The notes under the pieces are model-generated. The model searched no databases. It was given only the letters and a program-made list of their open reading frames with translations, and was not told the origin of the DNA. DNA of 48,896 nucleotides from Nitrospira sp. (lineage in GTDB: Bacteria > Nitrospirota > Nitrospiria > Nitrospirales > Nitrospiraceae). The DNA lies in assembly GCA_024330965.1 (NCBI GenBank), contig JANDJL010000024.1:1-48896 (forward strand). Direction: 5' to 3'. Of the stretch, positions 8,606 through 19,253 are shown one piece after another (positions within the stretch are counted from its first letter, which is position 1; every line of letters begins with the position of its first letter). The position numbers and the translations under genes are program-made.

Positions 8606-9013
8606 CCTCGGTACCCTTGGTACATGGCGCACCCTCTTTTATGCGCCGGCACGCTATCTCTCAGAACCCTTGCCTCGCTCCTCCACTCATCCCAGACATC
8701 AGAGAGCAAGTTCTCCTTTTCTACCCGCCACTCTCCTTCTCACAGCCTCTTTCCTTTCAGGCACCCCCTCCACATTTCCACATTTTTCTTCTCGTTCCAT
8801 CTTCTTTCACCGAGCGGAGGCGGGTCCAGAGAGCTTCACCTATTCTTGAGATCTTGGAGGGGTTTTAGGCTTCCCACTCCTCGGTGGGCCTGCTCACCGC
8901 CCCTGCACTCGACCTCTCTTCTTTGTGTGTTCCTCTCACCGAAACCTCCGCTCACTTCTAGATAACACTCTTCGGCGCTGATTCAAGGCGCGTCGAGAGC
9001 CGGCCAGCCTCCT

Positions 9014-9051
9014 GGCAGAGCCTCCTTTCGCCGGCAGAGCCTCTCTTCGAT
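9014..9051. repeat. imperfect tandem repeat, 2 x 19 bp
   Basis: GGCAGAGCCTCCTTTCGCC (9014-9032) is followed by GGCAGAGCCTCTCTTCGAT (9033-9051). The first eleven bases are identical. No function can be assigned. Confidence 0.6.
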
Positions 9052-9147
9052 TGCCATGTTTGAACTCGTCCGTGATGTATCTGTAACGCCGGCGTCATCA
9101 ATTTGTCACATCACAATGTCATGATCGCCTTCTCAAGGAGGTGGATC

Positions 9148-9393
9148 ATGCCATGGTTCAGAGCCACAACACAGTGTCTCACTCCCCCCGGTTTTTCGGC
9201 GCCACAGACCTTTGGCACGACACGGCGCTCTCCTAGTTGGATCTTGTTCCAAGGGTACCGCCCCCGCTGGAAGAATCGGCGAGCCGGACTGATCGGCAGC
9301 GGAACAAGGAAAGGGCAAGCTCTGATCAAGAGACTGGCGCGGCAAGAACGAGGCAAGACGATCAAGATGGATCGACGGATCAAACTGTCTTGA
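9148..9393 (+). CDS. small basic hypothetical protein
   Basis: 81 residues, rich in Arg and Lys in the second half (KNRRAGLIGSGTRKGQALIK, then RLARQERGKTIKMDRRIKLS). The ATG at 9148 is chosen because AAGGAGGTGGATC directly precedes it, one of the strongest ribosome binding sites in the window. No family is recognised. The positive charge would fit a nucleic-acid- or ribosome-associated protein, but that is only a guess. It lies 78 bp upstream of the P450 gene in the same direction. Confidence 0.5.
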   Translation: MPWFRATTQCLTPPGFSAPQTFGTTRRSPSWILFQGYRPRWKNRRAGLIGSGTRKGQALIKRLARQERGKTIKMDRRIKLS

Positions 9394-9471
9394 CGGTCGC
9401 GCGCGGACCAGACGGCAATACCCTCGTTCAATTTGATGCTCGCGTCGGAATGTGGTACGGTCCGCCCCGCC

Positions 9472-10854
9472 ATGGTTGATGCAGGATCTTCTTTCAAACT
9501 GGTGGACGTGCCGGGCGGCCTGCCGCTCTTCGGCCACGCCGGCGTCTTCAAGAAAGATCCGCTCCAGACCATGGCTGATTGGTGGCGCCGGTACGGCGAC
9601 GTCCTGCGTTTTCGCCTTGGCCCCAAGACGCTTCACCTGTTCAGCCATCCGGACTTAGCCGAAGAGGTTCTCATCAAGCAAGCAGACCGGTTTGTCAAGG
9701 TGTACGATCCCCGGCGGCCGGTCGGACTCGCATTGGTTTTGGGCAACGGCTTGGTGACCAGTTCGGGAGAGATCTGGAAGCGCCATCGTCGGATCATCCA
9801 GCCGATCTTTCATCGCACTCGGCTGACGGCGATGGCCGATCGGATGGTACAGATCGGCGAGCACCGAATCGCCGGATGGCCGAAACAGACGGAGCAGCCG
9901 ATCGACATCGCCGCCGAAATGATGGCCCTGACGCTCGAGGTGATTTCCCACACCATGTTCACCACCAGCGTGGTACAACACATCGATCAGATCAGCCATG
10001 CACTGCGGATCAGTCTGCGCTATGCCTTCGACTCGTTTCACAATCCGCTCCATCCACCGGCTTGGCTACCGACCGGACGGAACCGCGAATTTCGCCGGGT
10101 CATGGCATTCATGGACGACTTGATTTACGGCCTCATCGCCGAGCGGCGCGGGAGCGGGAAACGGCACGACGATCTTCTGGATCGCCTCCTCGACGCGCGC
10201 GACGAAGAAAGCGGCGCGGGCTTGACCGATCAGGAACTGCGGGACGAGGCATTGACGATCTTCGCAGCGGGACATGAAACCACCGCCAACGCACTAGCCT
10301 GGACTTGGTATCTCTTGGCGATTCATCCGGACGTGAAGGCCCGGTTTCACGAAGAAGTGGATCGTGTGCTTCAGGGGAAGAGGCCGACGGTGGATGATCT
10401 ACCAAACTTACCCTACACACGTGCTCTATTTGACGAATCGCTCCGTTTGTTTCCTCCCGCTCCGGCCATCCAGCGAAAGGCGGTGACCGATACCATGATC
10501 GGCGGGCTGGCGCTCCCGGCCGGTTCGGTGGTCTTGATCGGCACCTACAACCTGCACCGGCATCCTGCCTTTTGGTCCGACCCCGAGCGATTTCTGCCCG
10601 AACGATGGCTGAAGGGAGAACGGTCCCTCGCCCGCTACGCCTACCTGCCGTTCGGCGCGGGACCGCGGGCCTGCGTGGGAACGCACTTTGCGCTGATCGA
10701 AGGGCCGCTGCTCTTGGCCCTGATCGGACAATACTACGACCTGCGGTTGGCCCAAGATCGAGTCGAGCCTCAACTGATGGTGACCTTGCGGCCAAAAGGC
10801 GGCATCCTCATGACGCGCCACCCGCGCCGGAGGGTAGCGACCTCCGCCGCCTAG
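9472..10854 (+). CDS. cytochrome P450
   Basis: 460 residues from the ATG at 9472, where family homology should begin; an in-frame upstream start at 9433 exists. All P450 hallmarks are present. The I-helix oxygen-activation motif is AAGHETTA (about 263-270), the K-helix ExxR is DESLRL, and the haem loop is FGAGPRACVG with Cys401 as thiolate ligand. There is no membrane anchor, so it is a soluble bacterial P450 needing external redox partners; no ferredoxin or reductase is nearby. The pattern (PGGLPLFGHAGVFKKDPLQ, and GLVTSSGEIWKRHRR in the C-helix) resembles the CYP102/CYP4-like group, which oxidises fatty acids or terpenoids. The substrate is unknown. Confidence 0.95.
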   Translation: MVDAGSSFKLVDVPGGLPLFGHAGVFKKDPLQTMADWWRRYGDVLRFRLGPKTLHLFSHPDLAEEVLIKQADRFVKVYDPRRPVGLALVLGNGLVTSSGEIWKRHRRIIQPIFHRTRLTAMADRMVQIGEHRIAGWPKQTEQPIDIAAEMMALTLEVISHTMFTTSVVQHIDQISHALRISLRYAFDSFHNPLHPPAWLPTGRNREFRRVMAFMDDLIYGLIAERRGSGKRHDDLLDRLLDARDEESGAGLTDQELRDEALTIFAAGHETTANALAWTWYLLAIHPDVKARFHEEVDRVLQGKRPTVDDLPNLPYTRALFDESLRLFPPAPAIQRKAVTDTMIGGLALPAGSVVLIGTYNLHRHPAFWSDPERFLPERWLKGERSLARYAYLPFGAGPRACVGTHFALIEGPLLLALIGQYYDLRLAQDRVEPQLMVTLRPKGGILMTRHPRRRVATSAA

Positions 10855-10890
10855 TTCCGGAGCCGGTCCGCCGCCTCCAATCATACCTCT

Positions 10891-10920
10891 GACCAACGGC
10901 CACCATGGTGGCCGTTGGTC
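10891..10920. terminator. perfect 30-bp palindrome between convergent genes
   Basis: GACCAACGGCCACCA is followed immediately by its exact reverse complement. It sits 37 bp after the P450 stop and 34 bp before the stop of the minus-strand membrane protein, a classic place for a bidirectional terminator. No T-tract follows on either strand, and a real RNA hairpin would need to open the centre. It may be a Rho-independent-like pause site or a protein-binding palindrome. Confidence 0.55.
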
Positions 10921-10953
10921 GCTGCCTGCTCCTCCCGAGGAGGTTTCCCTCTC

Positions 10954-11247
10954 CTATCTCTTCATCGGCCGTTGCAGAAACAAAATGAGAGCCATGAGAG
11001 TAGGCAACGGGGCGATCAAAAACGGAAGGAGCCAGGCCCACACATTTCTTCCCCGCACCCGTGTCTGGTCGATCATCCAGACGAAAACCCAGATTGCCAA
11101 GCCGATGTAATTCAGCGTGATCCACTGGATCGTATGCACTTTGAGCGCGCTGGTTTCCTCTCCCGTCGATTGAACCAGAAAGAGTCCCACCATCGCCAGA
11201 AAACCGAGGAGAATTCCGATCACCAACCGTTTGCTCCAGACATACAT
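10954..11247 (-). CDS. small membrane protein, unknown
   Basis: 97 residues from the ATG at 11247 (MYVWSKRL); an in-frame ATG six codons upstream is possible. Three hydrophobic segments are visible: about 6-25 (LVIGILLGFLAMVGLFLV), 42-60 (WITLNYIGLAIWVFVWMI) and 70-90 (AWLLPFLIAPLPTLMALILF). It ends in a basic RPMKR tail. No family is recognised. It is downstream of, and co-directional with, the transporter gene on the minus strand (62 bp gap) and may share its transcript. Confidence 0.65.
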   Translation of the reverse strand: MYVWSKRLVIGILLGFLAMVGLFLVQSTGEETSALKVHTIQWITLNYIGLAIWVFVWMIDQTRVRGRNVWAWLLPFLIAPLPTLMALILFLQRPMKR

Positions 11248-11309
11248 ACCAACCTCATTGCACAACCGTGAAGACGATCCTGGTCAATTGTGTTCAATGC
11301 CGCCCGCCC

Positions 11310-12650
11310 TCAGCGCAGAAATACGATCCAGAGATAGATCGCGCTGATCGCGATGGAACCGACCATGACCGGGAACCCGAGTTTGAAGAACTGCCAAAAG
11401 GTGATGCGATAGCCCGCTTTGCGCGCGATATCGACGATGACGACGTTCGCACTCGCACCGATGATCGTGCCGTTCCCGCCAAGGCAAGCTCCCAACGCCA
11501 GCGCCCACCACAGAGGAATGATATCGGGCTGATGCACCAGGAGAGAGTATTCTGCAACATCCGGATGGAGAGAGCGGGCCAAATCGACGATCAACGGGTT
11601 CATCGCTGCAACATAGGGGATATTGTCCACGAACGCGGAGAGGACGGCCGATCCCACCAACACGGCAAAGGTGGCGCCGACCATGTTGCCTTCCGTAAGA
11701 TGCACCAACCGCTCGGCCAGAAACCGAATCGCTCCTACCTTCACCAAGGCGCCCACCAACACAAACAGGCCGATAAAGAAAAAAATCGTTTTCCATTCGA
11801 CCTCCGCCAGATAGGTCATTTCCTCGGTCTCGTTCGATCGGCCGCGGGCATGACCGAGCAGCATGAAGGCGCTCGCGCCCAGCAATGCGACGGTCGCCGG
11901 CTCCAGATGGACGAACGAATGAAAACAAAATCCGAGATTGACCGCCCCCAACGCCCACAGGCAGCGACGCAACAGCCCTTGATCGCGGATCGCGTCCTTG
12001 GGATTCAGCGCCAACACCGATTCGCGCAAGTGCGGATCGACGGTCATCCGGCGGCCGAACATCACCCACATCACGCCCAGGAACGCCCCCATGATCGCCA
12101 GCGCCACCGGTCCCAGCACCAGCAGAAAGTCCAGATACCCCAGATCGGCCTTGCTCGAAATCATGATGTTGGGTGGATCACCCACCAACGTCGCCGTGCC
12201 CCCGATGTTGGACGACAAGGCCTCGCACAAGAGAAACGTGACGGGATTTAGCTCCAGGCGCTTGCTGATCGCCAAGGTCACCGGAGCCATCAACAGGACC
12301 GTCGTGACGTTGTCGAGCATCGCCGACAAACCCGCCGTTAACCCGGCCAGCAACACCATGAGCCGAAACGGCCTCGCCTTGGCCTTCTTGGCCGCCCAAA
12401 TCGCCAACACCTCGAACAGGCCCGTTTCCCGGACGATATTGATGATGACCATCATCCCGATCAGCAGAAACACGACGTTATAGTCCACCCCGAATTCGTG
12501 CGAATAGAACGCCTCGTCCTGCGACACGACGCCAAGCCCGATCATCAAGGCGGCGCCGCCCAACGCCACGATGGTCTTATGAATGCGCTCGGTAATGATG
12601 GCCAGATAGGCCACGCCGAAAATCAATAACGCCAACGCCATGTCGGACAT
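11310..12650 (-). CDS. NhaD/ArsB-type ion transporter (IT superfamily)
   Basis: 446 residues with about 11-12 membrane segments and an internal two-fold repeat. Family features include LDNVTTVLLMAPVTLAI, then ATLVGDPPNIMI in the first half and FVDNIPYVAAMNPLI with GGNGTIIGASANVV in the second. These are the re-entrant substrate-binding regions of the NhaD / ArsB / citrate-permease (CitMHS) group. Likely substrates are sodium/proton exchange or arsenite. No ars genes are nearby, so a NhaD- or YbiR-like role is more probable. The start ATG at 12650 gives a normal N-terminus. It is divergent from glgB with 218 bp between. Confidence 0.85.
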   Translation of the reverse strand: MSDMALALLIFGVAYLAIITERIHKTIVALGGAALMIGLGVVSQDEAFYSHEFGVDYNVVFLLIGMMVIINIVRETGLFEVLAIWAAKKAKARPFRLMVLLAGLTAGLSAMLDNVTTVLLMAPVTLAISKRLELNPVTFLLCEALSSNIGGTATLVGDPPNIMISSKADLGYLDFLLVLGPVALAIMGAFLGVMWVMFGRRMTVDPHLRESVLALNPKDAIRDQGLLRRCLWALGAVNLGFCFHSFVHLEPATVALLGASAFMLLGHARGRSNETEEMTYLAEVEWKTIFFFIGLFVLVGALVKVGAIRFLAERLVHLTEGNMVGATFAVLVGSAVLSAFVDNIPYVAAMNPLIVDLARSLHPDVAEYSLLVHQPDIIPLWWALALGACLGGNGTIIGASANVVIVDIARKAGYRITFWQFFKLGFPVMVGSIAISAIYLWIVFLR

Positions 12651-12848
12651 ACCACACCTCGTTTCGTCAACATGCGAGGCGCATTATCGGGGGATGCGTG
12701 GCGCAATGCAATGAGGCTTGTCACTCCGCATGGATCCTCAACCCTCGGCACAACAAGGCAGCGAACGATGCCGCCAGACTCGCTGCAATCGGTGTCAGAC
12801 CTTCTTGCGAAGGAGAGCCGGCGCAAGACGATTGGCGAACATCGCCAC

Positions 12849-12863
12849 TATCCTGCTAGGATA
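12849..12863 (+). promoter_or_regulatory. dyad / extended -10 directly before glgB
   Basis: TATCCT-GCT-AGGATA is a perfect 6-bp inverted repeat. It overlaps a TGCTAGGAT extended -10-like element whose end is 6 bases before the glgB ATG. No Shine-Dalgarno sequence is present. This could be a leaderless promoter with an overlapping operator. Confidence 0.35.
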
Positions 12864-12868
12864 GCGCC

Positions 12869-15085
<2,217 letters not shown>

Positions 15086-15181
15086 TGCACAGCGGGGAAC
15101 GGGCTCCCATCAGGGGGCAGTCCACCGCCATGTCGTGGCCCGGCCGCCACACACTCAAACGAAGACAGCTCAACGAACGGA

Positions 15182-15760
15182 TTACCAGTAGCGGAAGGGG
15201 CCGGAGTCCAAATGCACGAATTTTGATCGGGGATAGTAGCCGACGCCGCCGTACCGCAATTGCAGCGCCGTTTGACGAATCACTTTCGGATGGATACCGG
15301 GAATTCGAAGATCGATCGCCTGTCCCTGCATGTGGAGACTGTGCTTGGCGGCCCTGCGACCAGACTTGATCAACCGCGCATTGTACTCCGGCGACCGGTA
15401 ACCGGAAACGACGTGAATCTCTCGATTGCCCCCCAACGATTTTTGAACCAAGTTGACATGTTCGATCACCCGCACATCGATGGCGGCGACTTCCCCTGTA
15501 TGATGACAGCGGAGGAGATGATTCACGTCGTCAAGCGCGTCTAAGTCGTACTGACCATCCTCATCTCGATAGGTCACCTCCAACCGCTCGTCGGTCCAAA
15601 GGTTCACGAAGGTCAGCCGTCCTTCCGGCAAATCACGAGCTGGCACATCGCGCGCAAACGTCTCGGACGGGCAAACCCACCGTCCAGCCAACAACATCAT
15701 CCCCGTCAACGTCACGCCGAGAAACGCGCGGCGGGTCCAGTCCTGATTCACGTCGGTCAT
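15182..15760 (-). CDS. DUF882 / YcbK-like M15-type exported protein (Tat signal)
   Basis: 192 residues from the ATG at 15760, chosen because the twin-arginine signal TRRAFLGVTLTGMMLLAG then sits at the N-terminus. The mature part has the peptidase M15-like zinc site, with His and Asp in KHSLHMQGQAIDLRI and a final His in FVHLDSGPFRYW. VVSGYRSPEYN is also typical. The family (E. coli YcbK/MepK) cleaves cross-links in peptidoglycan in the periplasm. Tat export as a folded protein is expected. It is convergent with glgB, with 96 bp between stops and no clear terminator. Confidence 0.88.
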   Translation of the reverse strand: MTDVNQDWTRRAFLGVTLTGMMLLAGRWVCPSETFARDVPARDLPEGRLTFVNLWTDERLEVTYRDEDGQYDLDALDDVNHLLRCHHTGEVAAIDVRVIEHVNLVQKSLGGNREIHVVSGYRSPEYNARLIKSGRRAAKHSLHMQGQAIDLRIPGIHPKVIRQTALQLRYGGVGYYPRSKFVHLDSGPFRYW

Positions 15761-16009
15761 TTTGTCCACGACATTGAAATTTTCTTCTGAAGAACTCGAT
15801 GGAAGATCTCGCTTGTGGTCGTACCGCAAGACGCGGCTCTTCTAACAAAAATCGGAATGACGGTCAACCAGTTTTTGCTCTTCGGCACATCGGACACGCA
15901 CCATACCGGACACCGTGTCCCATCAATCCGGCAATCTCGAGGATCTATTTCTTTCTAGACAGCATGAAAGCCGCCGGGTAAGATTCGTTCCGTTCGCGGA
16001 GGATTCCAG

Positions 16010-16375
16010 ATGGCCACCATCCTCGTCATCGATGATGAACAATCGATTCGGAAGCTGTTAAAAGAGGTCCTTGAAAAAGAGGGATATCAGGTGCTCGAGG
16101 CTGCAAACGGCCGCGAGGGGCTGACCCTCTATCAAAAGCAGCCGGTGGACCTGGTGATCATGGACCTGCTGATGCCCGATACGGACGGCCTGGAGGCGAC
16201 GCTTCAACTCACCAGGGAATATCTCGACGCCAAAGTCATCGCGATGACGGGGGCACAGGGAGATCGCAACTTTCTGGACGTGGCCAAACTGTTCGGGGCG
16301 CGCCGCACGATCGAAAAACCGTTCGACATCAATGCCCTTCTCCAAATTGTGAAGGAAGAACTCGCGGCGCCGTGA
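16010..16375 (+). CDS. CheY-like single-domain response regulator
   Basis: 121 residues consisting only of a receiver domain. The acidic pair (VIDDEQS), phosphoacceptor Asp (VIMDLLMPDTDG), Thr (AMTGA) and Lys (IEKPFD) are all present, so it should be phosphorylatable. No output domain is present. It must act by protein contact, for example in chemotaxis or phosphorelay, but no kinase or chemotaxis gene is next to it. GCGGAGGATTCC before the ATG is a good ribosome binding site. Confidence 0.93.
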   Translation: MATILVIDDEQSIRKLLKEVLEKEGYQVLEAANGREGLTLYQKQPVDLVIMDLLMPDTDGLEATLQLTREYLDAKVIAMTGAQGDRNFLDVAKLFGARRTIEKPFDINALLQIVKEELAAP

Positions 16376-16470
16376 CCGGGGCGATCGCGATGATGACCAT
16401 CTCGGCATCACGCTGGTTCCCATCGGCTGCTCGCCGTTCCAACCGGAGGCGTGGCAGGCTGCGGGAGCCG

Positions 16471-17322
16471 CTAGTGTCCTGTCTTGTACCTTCGTGCCAG
16501 CCCGCGCATCATCACCGGATCGCCGAATCCGACCTCGCTCAACGCGCCCACGAGATGAAGTCGCTTTTCTTCCGCCAACCGCTTGGCCTTGGCGTAATTC
16601 GCCGCACTGAACCGCGCCACAGCCGGTCGGCCGTTCACGATTTGACAGGCCAGCGCTTCTCCATTCACTTCGAGGACGCCACCCTGCTCGATCAGAGTCT
16701 TGGCCTGTTCCATCGTGATCCCGTGCAATTCAGCGAACTCGCGCAATCCGCCGGTCTCCACCAGCCGGCCGTCCGGCATGATACAGAGCCGCTTGAAATG
16801 AGGCGACCAATCCTTGCGGAAGTCGATGTACGTGATGTCTCCCCCCTTGGCGACGGAATGATCCAATGTTCGATAATCCAACCCCAGGTTCTTGAGCCTC
16901 AACCTCTCTCGCAGATCGTTCGGAAGCGTTCTCTGAAACACCAACGTCGCCGCTTCCTCCAGCGTCATCCCCCGTCCCCGTGACAGTTGCTCCGCTTCGG
17001 CGAACTGCACCAGATCCAACACGAAGGTCTGTTTGGGACTTGCGCCGGTCCGATCGATGACACAGGCGAACAAGCCGCGCGTCAGCAACCCGCCCGTCTG
17101 CGGATACACATAGACCCCTCCCTCCCTGAGCAACGTCGTCATTGCGCCAAGCGGCACATCGTAACTTTCCGACAGAATCTTGGCGTGGACTTCCAGATCT
17201 TCCGGAAACGTCATCGCGCAAACCGTCACGTTGCCCGGCGCGTCGAATTCGGAATAGTCCTCTACGATGTTGTAGAGCACGATCGGGGTCGATTTCTCCC
17301 CCTTTTTCTTGATCTTAAACAT
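16471..17322 (-). CDS. conserved hypothetical protein coupled to SagB-type gene
   Basis: 283 residues, soluble, no signal. The start at 17322 (MFKIKKKGEK) is chosen over a longer upstream frame because AGGGAAACAAGGG precedes it and the extra residues look non-coding. Visible features are a beta-rich N-terminal half, a helix-turn-helix-like EFAELHGITMEQAKTLIEQG near 210-230, and a C-terminal basic helix. No known family is recognised. Its first 8 bases overlap the last codons of the SagB-type oxidoreductase gene, so the two are translationally coupled and probably act together. Confidence 0.75.
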   Translation of the reverse strand: MFKIKKKGEKSTPIVLYNIVEDYSEFDAPGNVTVCAMTFPEDLEVHAKILSESYDVPLGAMTTLLREGGVYVYPQTGGLLTRGLFACVIDRTGASPKQTFVLDLVQFAEAEQLSRGRGMTLEEAATLVFQRTLPNDLRERLRLKNLGLDYRTLDHSVAKGGDITYIDFRKDWSPHFKRLCIMPDGRLVETGGLREFAELHGITMEQAKTLIEQGGVLEVNGEALACQIVNGRPAVARFSAANYAKAKRLAEEKRLHLVGALSEVGFGDPVMMRGLARRYKTGH

Positions 17323-19093
17323 CCCTTGTTTCCCTCGTACGCTCAAGATGCCAATAGGGCGGCAGGGTGGCCAAGCGGCGATCCTCAACCGGCCCGCCGA
17401 CGGTGAAATGATAGATCGACTGAACACTCAGCCCTTGCACGGCGATAATGTGATGAACGGGATCGTCGAAGAAACAGCCGATGCCAGTCCCTCGCACCCC
17501 GGCCGCCTCGGCCTCCAGATAAAGAATCTGCCCCAGTAAACCAGACTCCCAAAAGAGCCGCGGATACATCCAGGCCCCTTGTCGGCGCAACAGCCCTTCA
17601 AACTCAGCCACCATGCCGCAAGAAAAGGCGCTGTCCCCCGCGATGTCCTGATGGCAACTGACCTGCGCCGCCAAGCTCCGCGCGTCCCCCTCGAGCAGCC
17701 AATAAAGCGGTAGGTCCTCTGGGCAGCCCGGCGCCGGTACCCAATTGATCTCGGGATTGATGGATTCACGGATGAACGGCAATTTGTTCTTGTCGCGAAC
17801 CAGGAAATAGATCCCCGGTGTCAAGCCGTCGATCCGATGGACGAACAGCAGCAAGTGAATAGCCGGTTCGTAAGGCCAGGCATCCCACGGCATCGGCCGC
17901 TCCAATTGAGGGTGCTCGCCTCGCGGCATGACACGTTGCAACATACGAAAAAAGACCGTGAAAGGGATCGACGTTTTTCCGTCGTAAGCCACGGCGCTTC
18001 GACGTTGACGGATGATCCGCCCGGCCGAGGGTCCCGTCCGGTTCATCAGCCACGAGGTATCGGTCGCAACCGAGCCGGGAAGATCCACCGACCGCGATTC
18101 CGTCACATCCTTCCAGCTCGCGGCCGCCACTTCGTCGATGGCGTCCCAGTGCACGGCATGGTCACGACTCAACCGATTGGCCTTCCCGTACCATCGTGAT
18201 CTGGCCAATTCACGAGCGATTGCCTGATCGAGAACGCAGGGAATCGAAGAGCGATCCGGTATCCCGCCATCGTTAACCATTCTGCTCGGCCACACGACGC
18301 TGAGACAGTCCGGATGTTCGGACTCCGCCTCGGCAAAGTCGTCAGCCCGATCAGTTCCCAACAGCGAGGCGACGGTTTGTTGATCTGTGCCATCCAACAG
18401 CATCATGCGCCACCCGAGCGTCGCGGCGGCAATGCGGGCCGCTCCAATCGCATGGCCGACGTCGTGATTGCAATAACGGAAGGCCCGCTCTCCGTACTTC
18501 CAAGCCTCTCGCCAATGCACCGACGTCAGGCCAAAAAGGAACGATCCTGGAGGAAAAGGAGCCAACAGTGCCGCTACCCGATCGGCCGGAAACGACGCGC
18601 GCCGTTCCAAGCCGTGCTCCCTTGGCGCATAGTGGTACAGACCTGGCTCAAGATCCAATCCCTCGATCCAAGGCACGAGTACGTACCCTTCCGTCGGGTG
18701 CAGATTGCCGGACGACGGGTTGCTCCGCAACGCCCATTCGGATTGTCCCGCCTTCTTCCAGGCCGACAGGGCCAACGCAAACTCAAAGAAGCGAGAGAAG
18801 GTCCGTTGTGTCACGGGCTTCGACGGAACGGCACCAGGCTCGTAGATCGCCGTGTAGAGCGGCGACTCTGGATCTTCATCGGCTCCCAGCAAGGGAAGCG
18901 GGATCAATTCGGCGCCCGCAAACCGACGAAAGGGGTCCGGCTGATTGGCCCAGTCCAGAAACCCCAGTGATCTGGCGTATCGGTGGTAGTGGTGTTTGGT
19001 CCGCTCGTGGTAGCGGATGACCCGCTCAACGGGATCGGTCGGCATCGATTCGGCCAAGTGCCCTGCTGGTAAAGATCGATCGTCGGCGTTCAT
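17315..19093 (-). CDS. SagB/ThcOx-type flavin oxidoreductase (two nitroreductase-like halves)
   Basis: 592 residues. The N-terminal half has the SagB-type signature RSNPSSGNLHPTEGYVLVP and a second motif CNHDVGHAIGAARIAAATLGW. The C-terminal half repeats the fold (RQRRSAVAYDG, ending GVRGTGIGCFFDDPVHHII). SagB-type enzymes are FMN-dependent dehydrogenases that oxidise azolines to azoles in TOMM peptide biosynthesis; many free-standing members have no known substrate. Here there is no cyclodehydratase or precursor gene, so a TOMM pathway is not supported. It overlaps the downstream unknown gene by 8 bp. The start ATG at 19093 is the first in-frame one. Confidence 0.85.
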   Translation of the reverse strand: MNADDRSLPAGHLAESMPTDPVERVIRYHERTKHHYHRYARSLGFLDWANQPDPFRRFAGAELIPLPLLGADEDPESPLYTAIYEPGAVPSKPVTQRTFSRFFEFALALSAWKKAGQSEWALRSNPSSGNLHPTEGYVLVPWIEGLDLEPGLYHYAPREHGLERRASFPADRVAALLAPFPPGSFLFGLTSVHWREAWKYGERAFRYCNHDVGHAIGAARIAAATLGWRMMLLDGTDQQTVASLLGTDRADDFAEAESEHPDCLSVVWPSRMVNDGGIPDRSSIPCVLDQAIARELARSRWYGKANRLSRDHAVHWDAIDEVAAASWKDVTESRSVDLPGSVATDTSWLMNRTGPSAGRIIRQRRSAVAYDGKTSIPFTVFFRMLQRVMPRGEHPQLERPMPWDAWPYEPAIHLLLFVHRIDGLTPGIYFLVRDKNKLPFIRESINPEINWVPAPGCPEDLPLYWLLEGDARSLAAQVSCHQDIAGDSAFSCGMVAEFEGLLRRQGAWMYPRLFWESGLLGQILYLEAEAAGVRGTGIGCFFDDPVHHIIAVQGLSVQSIYHFTVGGPVEDRRLATLPPYWHLERTRETRDV

Positions 19094-19253
19094 CGGAATC
19101 AGAAAGGCAGTCTAGCGAGCGGGAGCGACAAAGTAAATGTCGGCGGCGCAGGAGTCGAGGCAGAACGGCTCGCCTCGCACATTGATCTCCTTTCCATTCC
19201 TCGGTATTCTCAAGCCGCCCGACAACTCCGCTAAAGGAAGAGTGCAAGCAGCC

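Larger units (their letters stand above)
8443..9147. other. gene-free, strongly pyrimidine-biased stretch (plus strand)
   Basis: About 700 bp with no credible protein gene on either strand. From about 8590 to 8960 the plus strand is rich in C and T with few purine runs, so the minus strand is purine-rich. A terminator-like hairpin for the minus strand sits at the left edge, and a pair of 19-bp repeats lies near 9014-9051. It may encode an untranslated minus-strand RNA; see findings. Confidence 0.45.

Noticed and set aside
8524..8709. 61-codon minus-strand frame crossing the minus-strand terminator
   Set aside because: It runs through the terminator hairpin and has no family; an RNA gene is more likely.
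11268..12251. Long plus-strand frame opposite the NhaD/ArsB-type transporter
   Set aside because: The minus-strand frame has clear membrane segments and family motifs; the plus-strand one is low-complexity, Gln/His/Arg-rich and without domain.
16372..16983. Plus-strand frame of about 200 codons opposite the unknown SagB partner
   Set aside because: It is the antisense of a better-supported coding frame and has no ribosome binding site.
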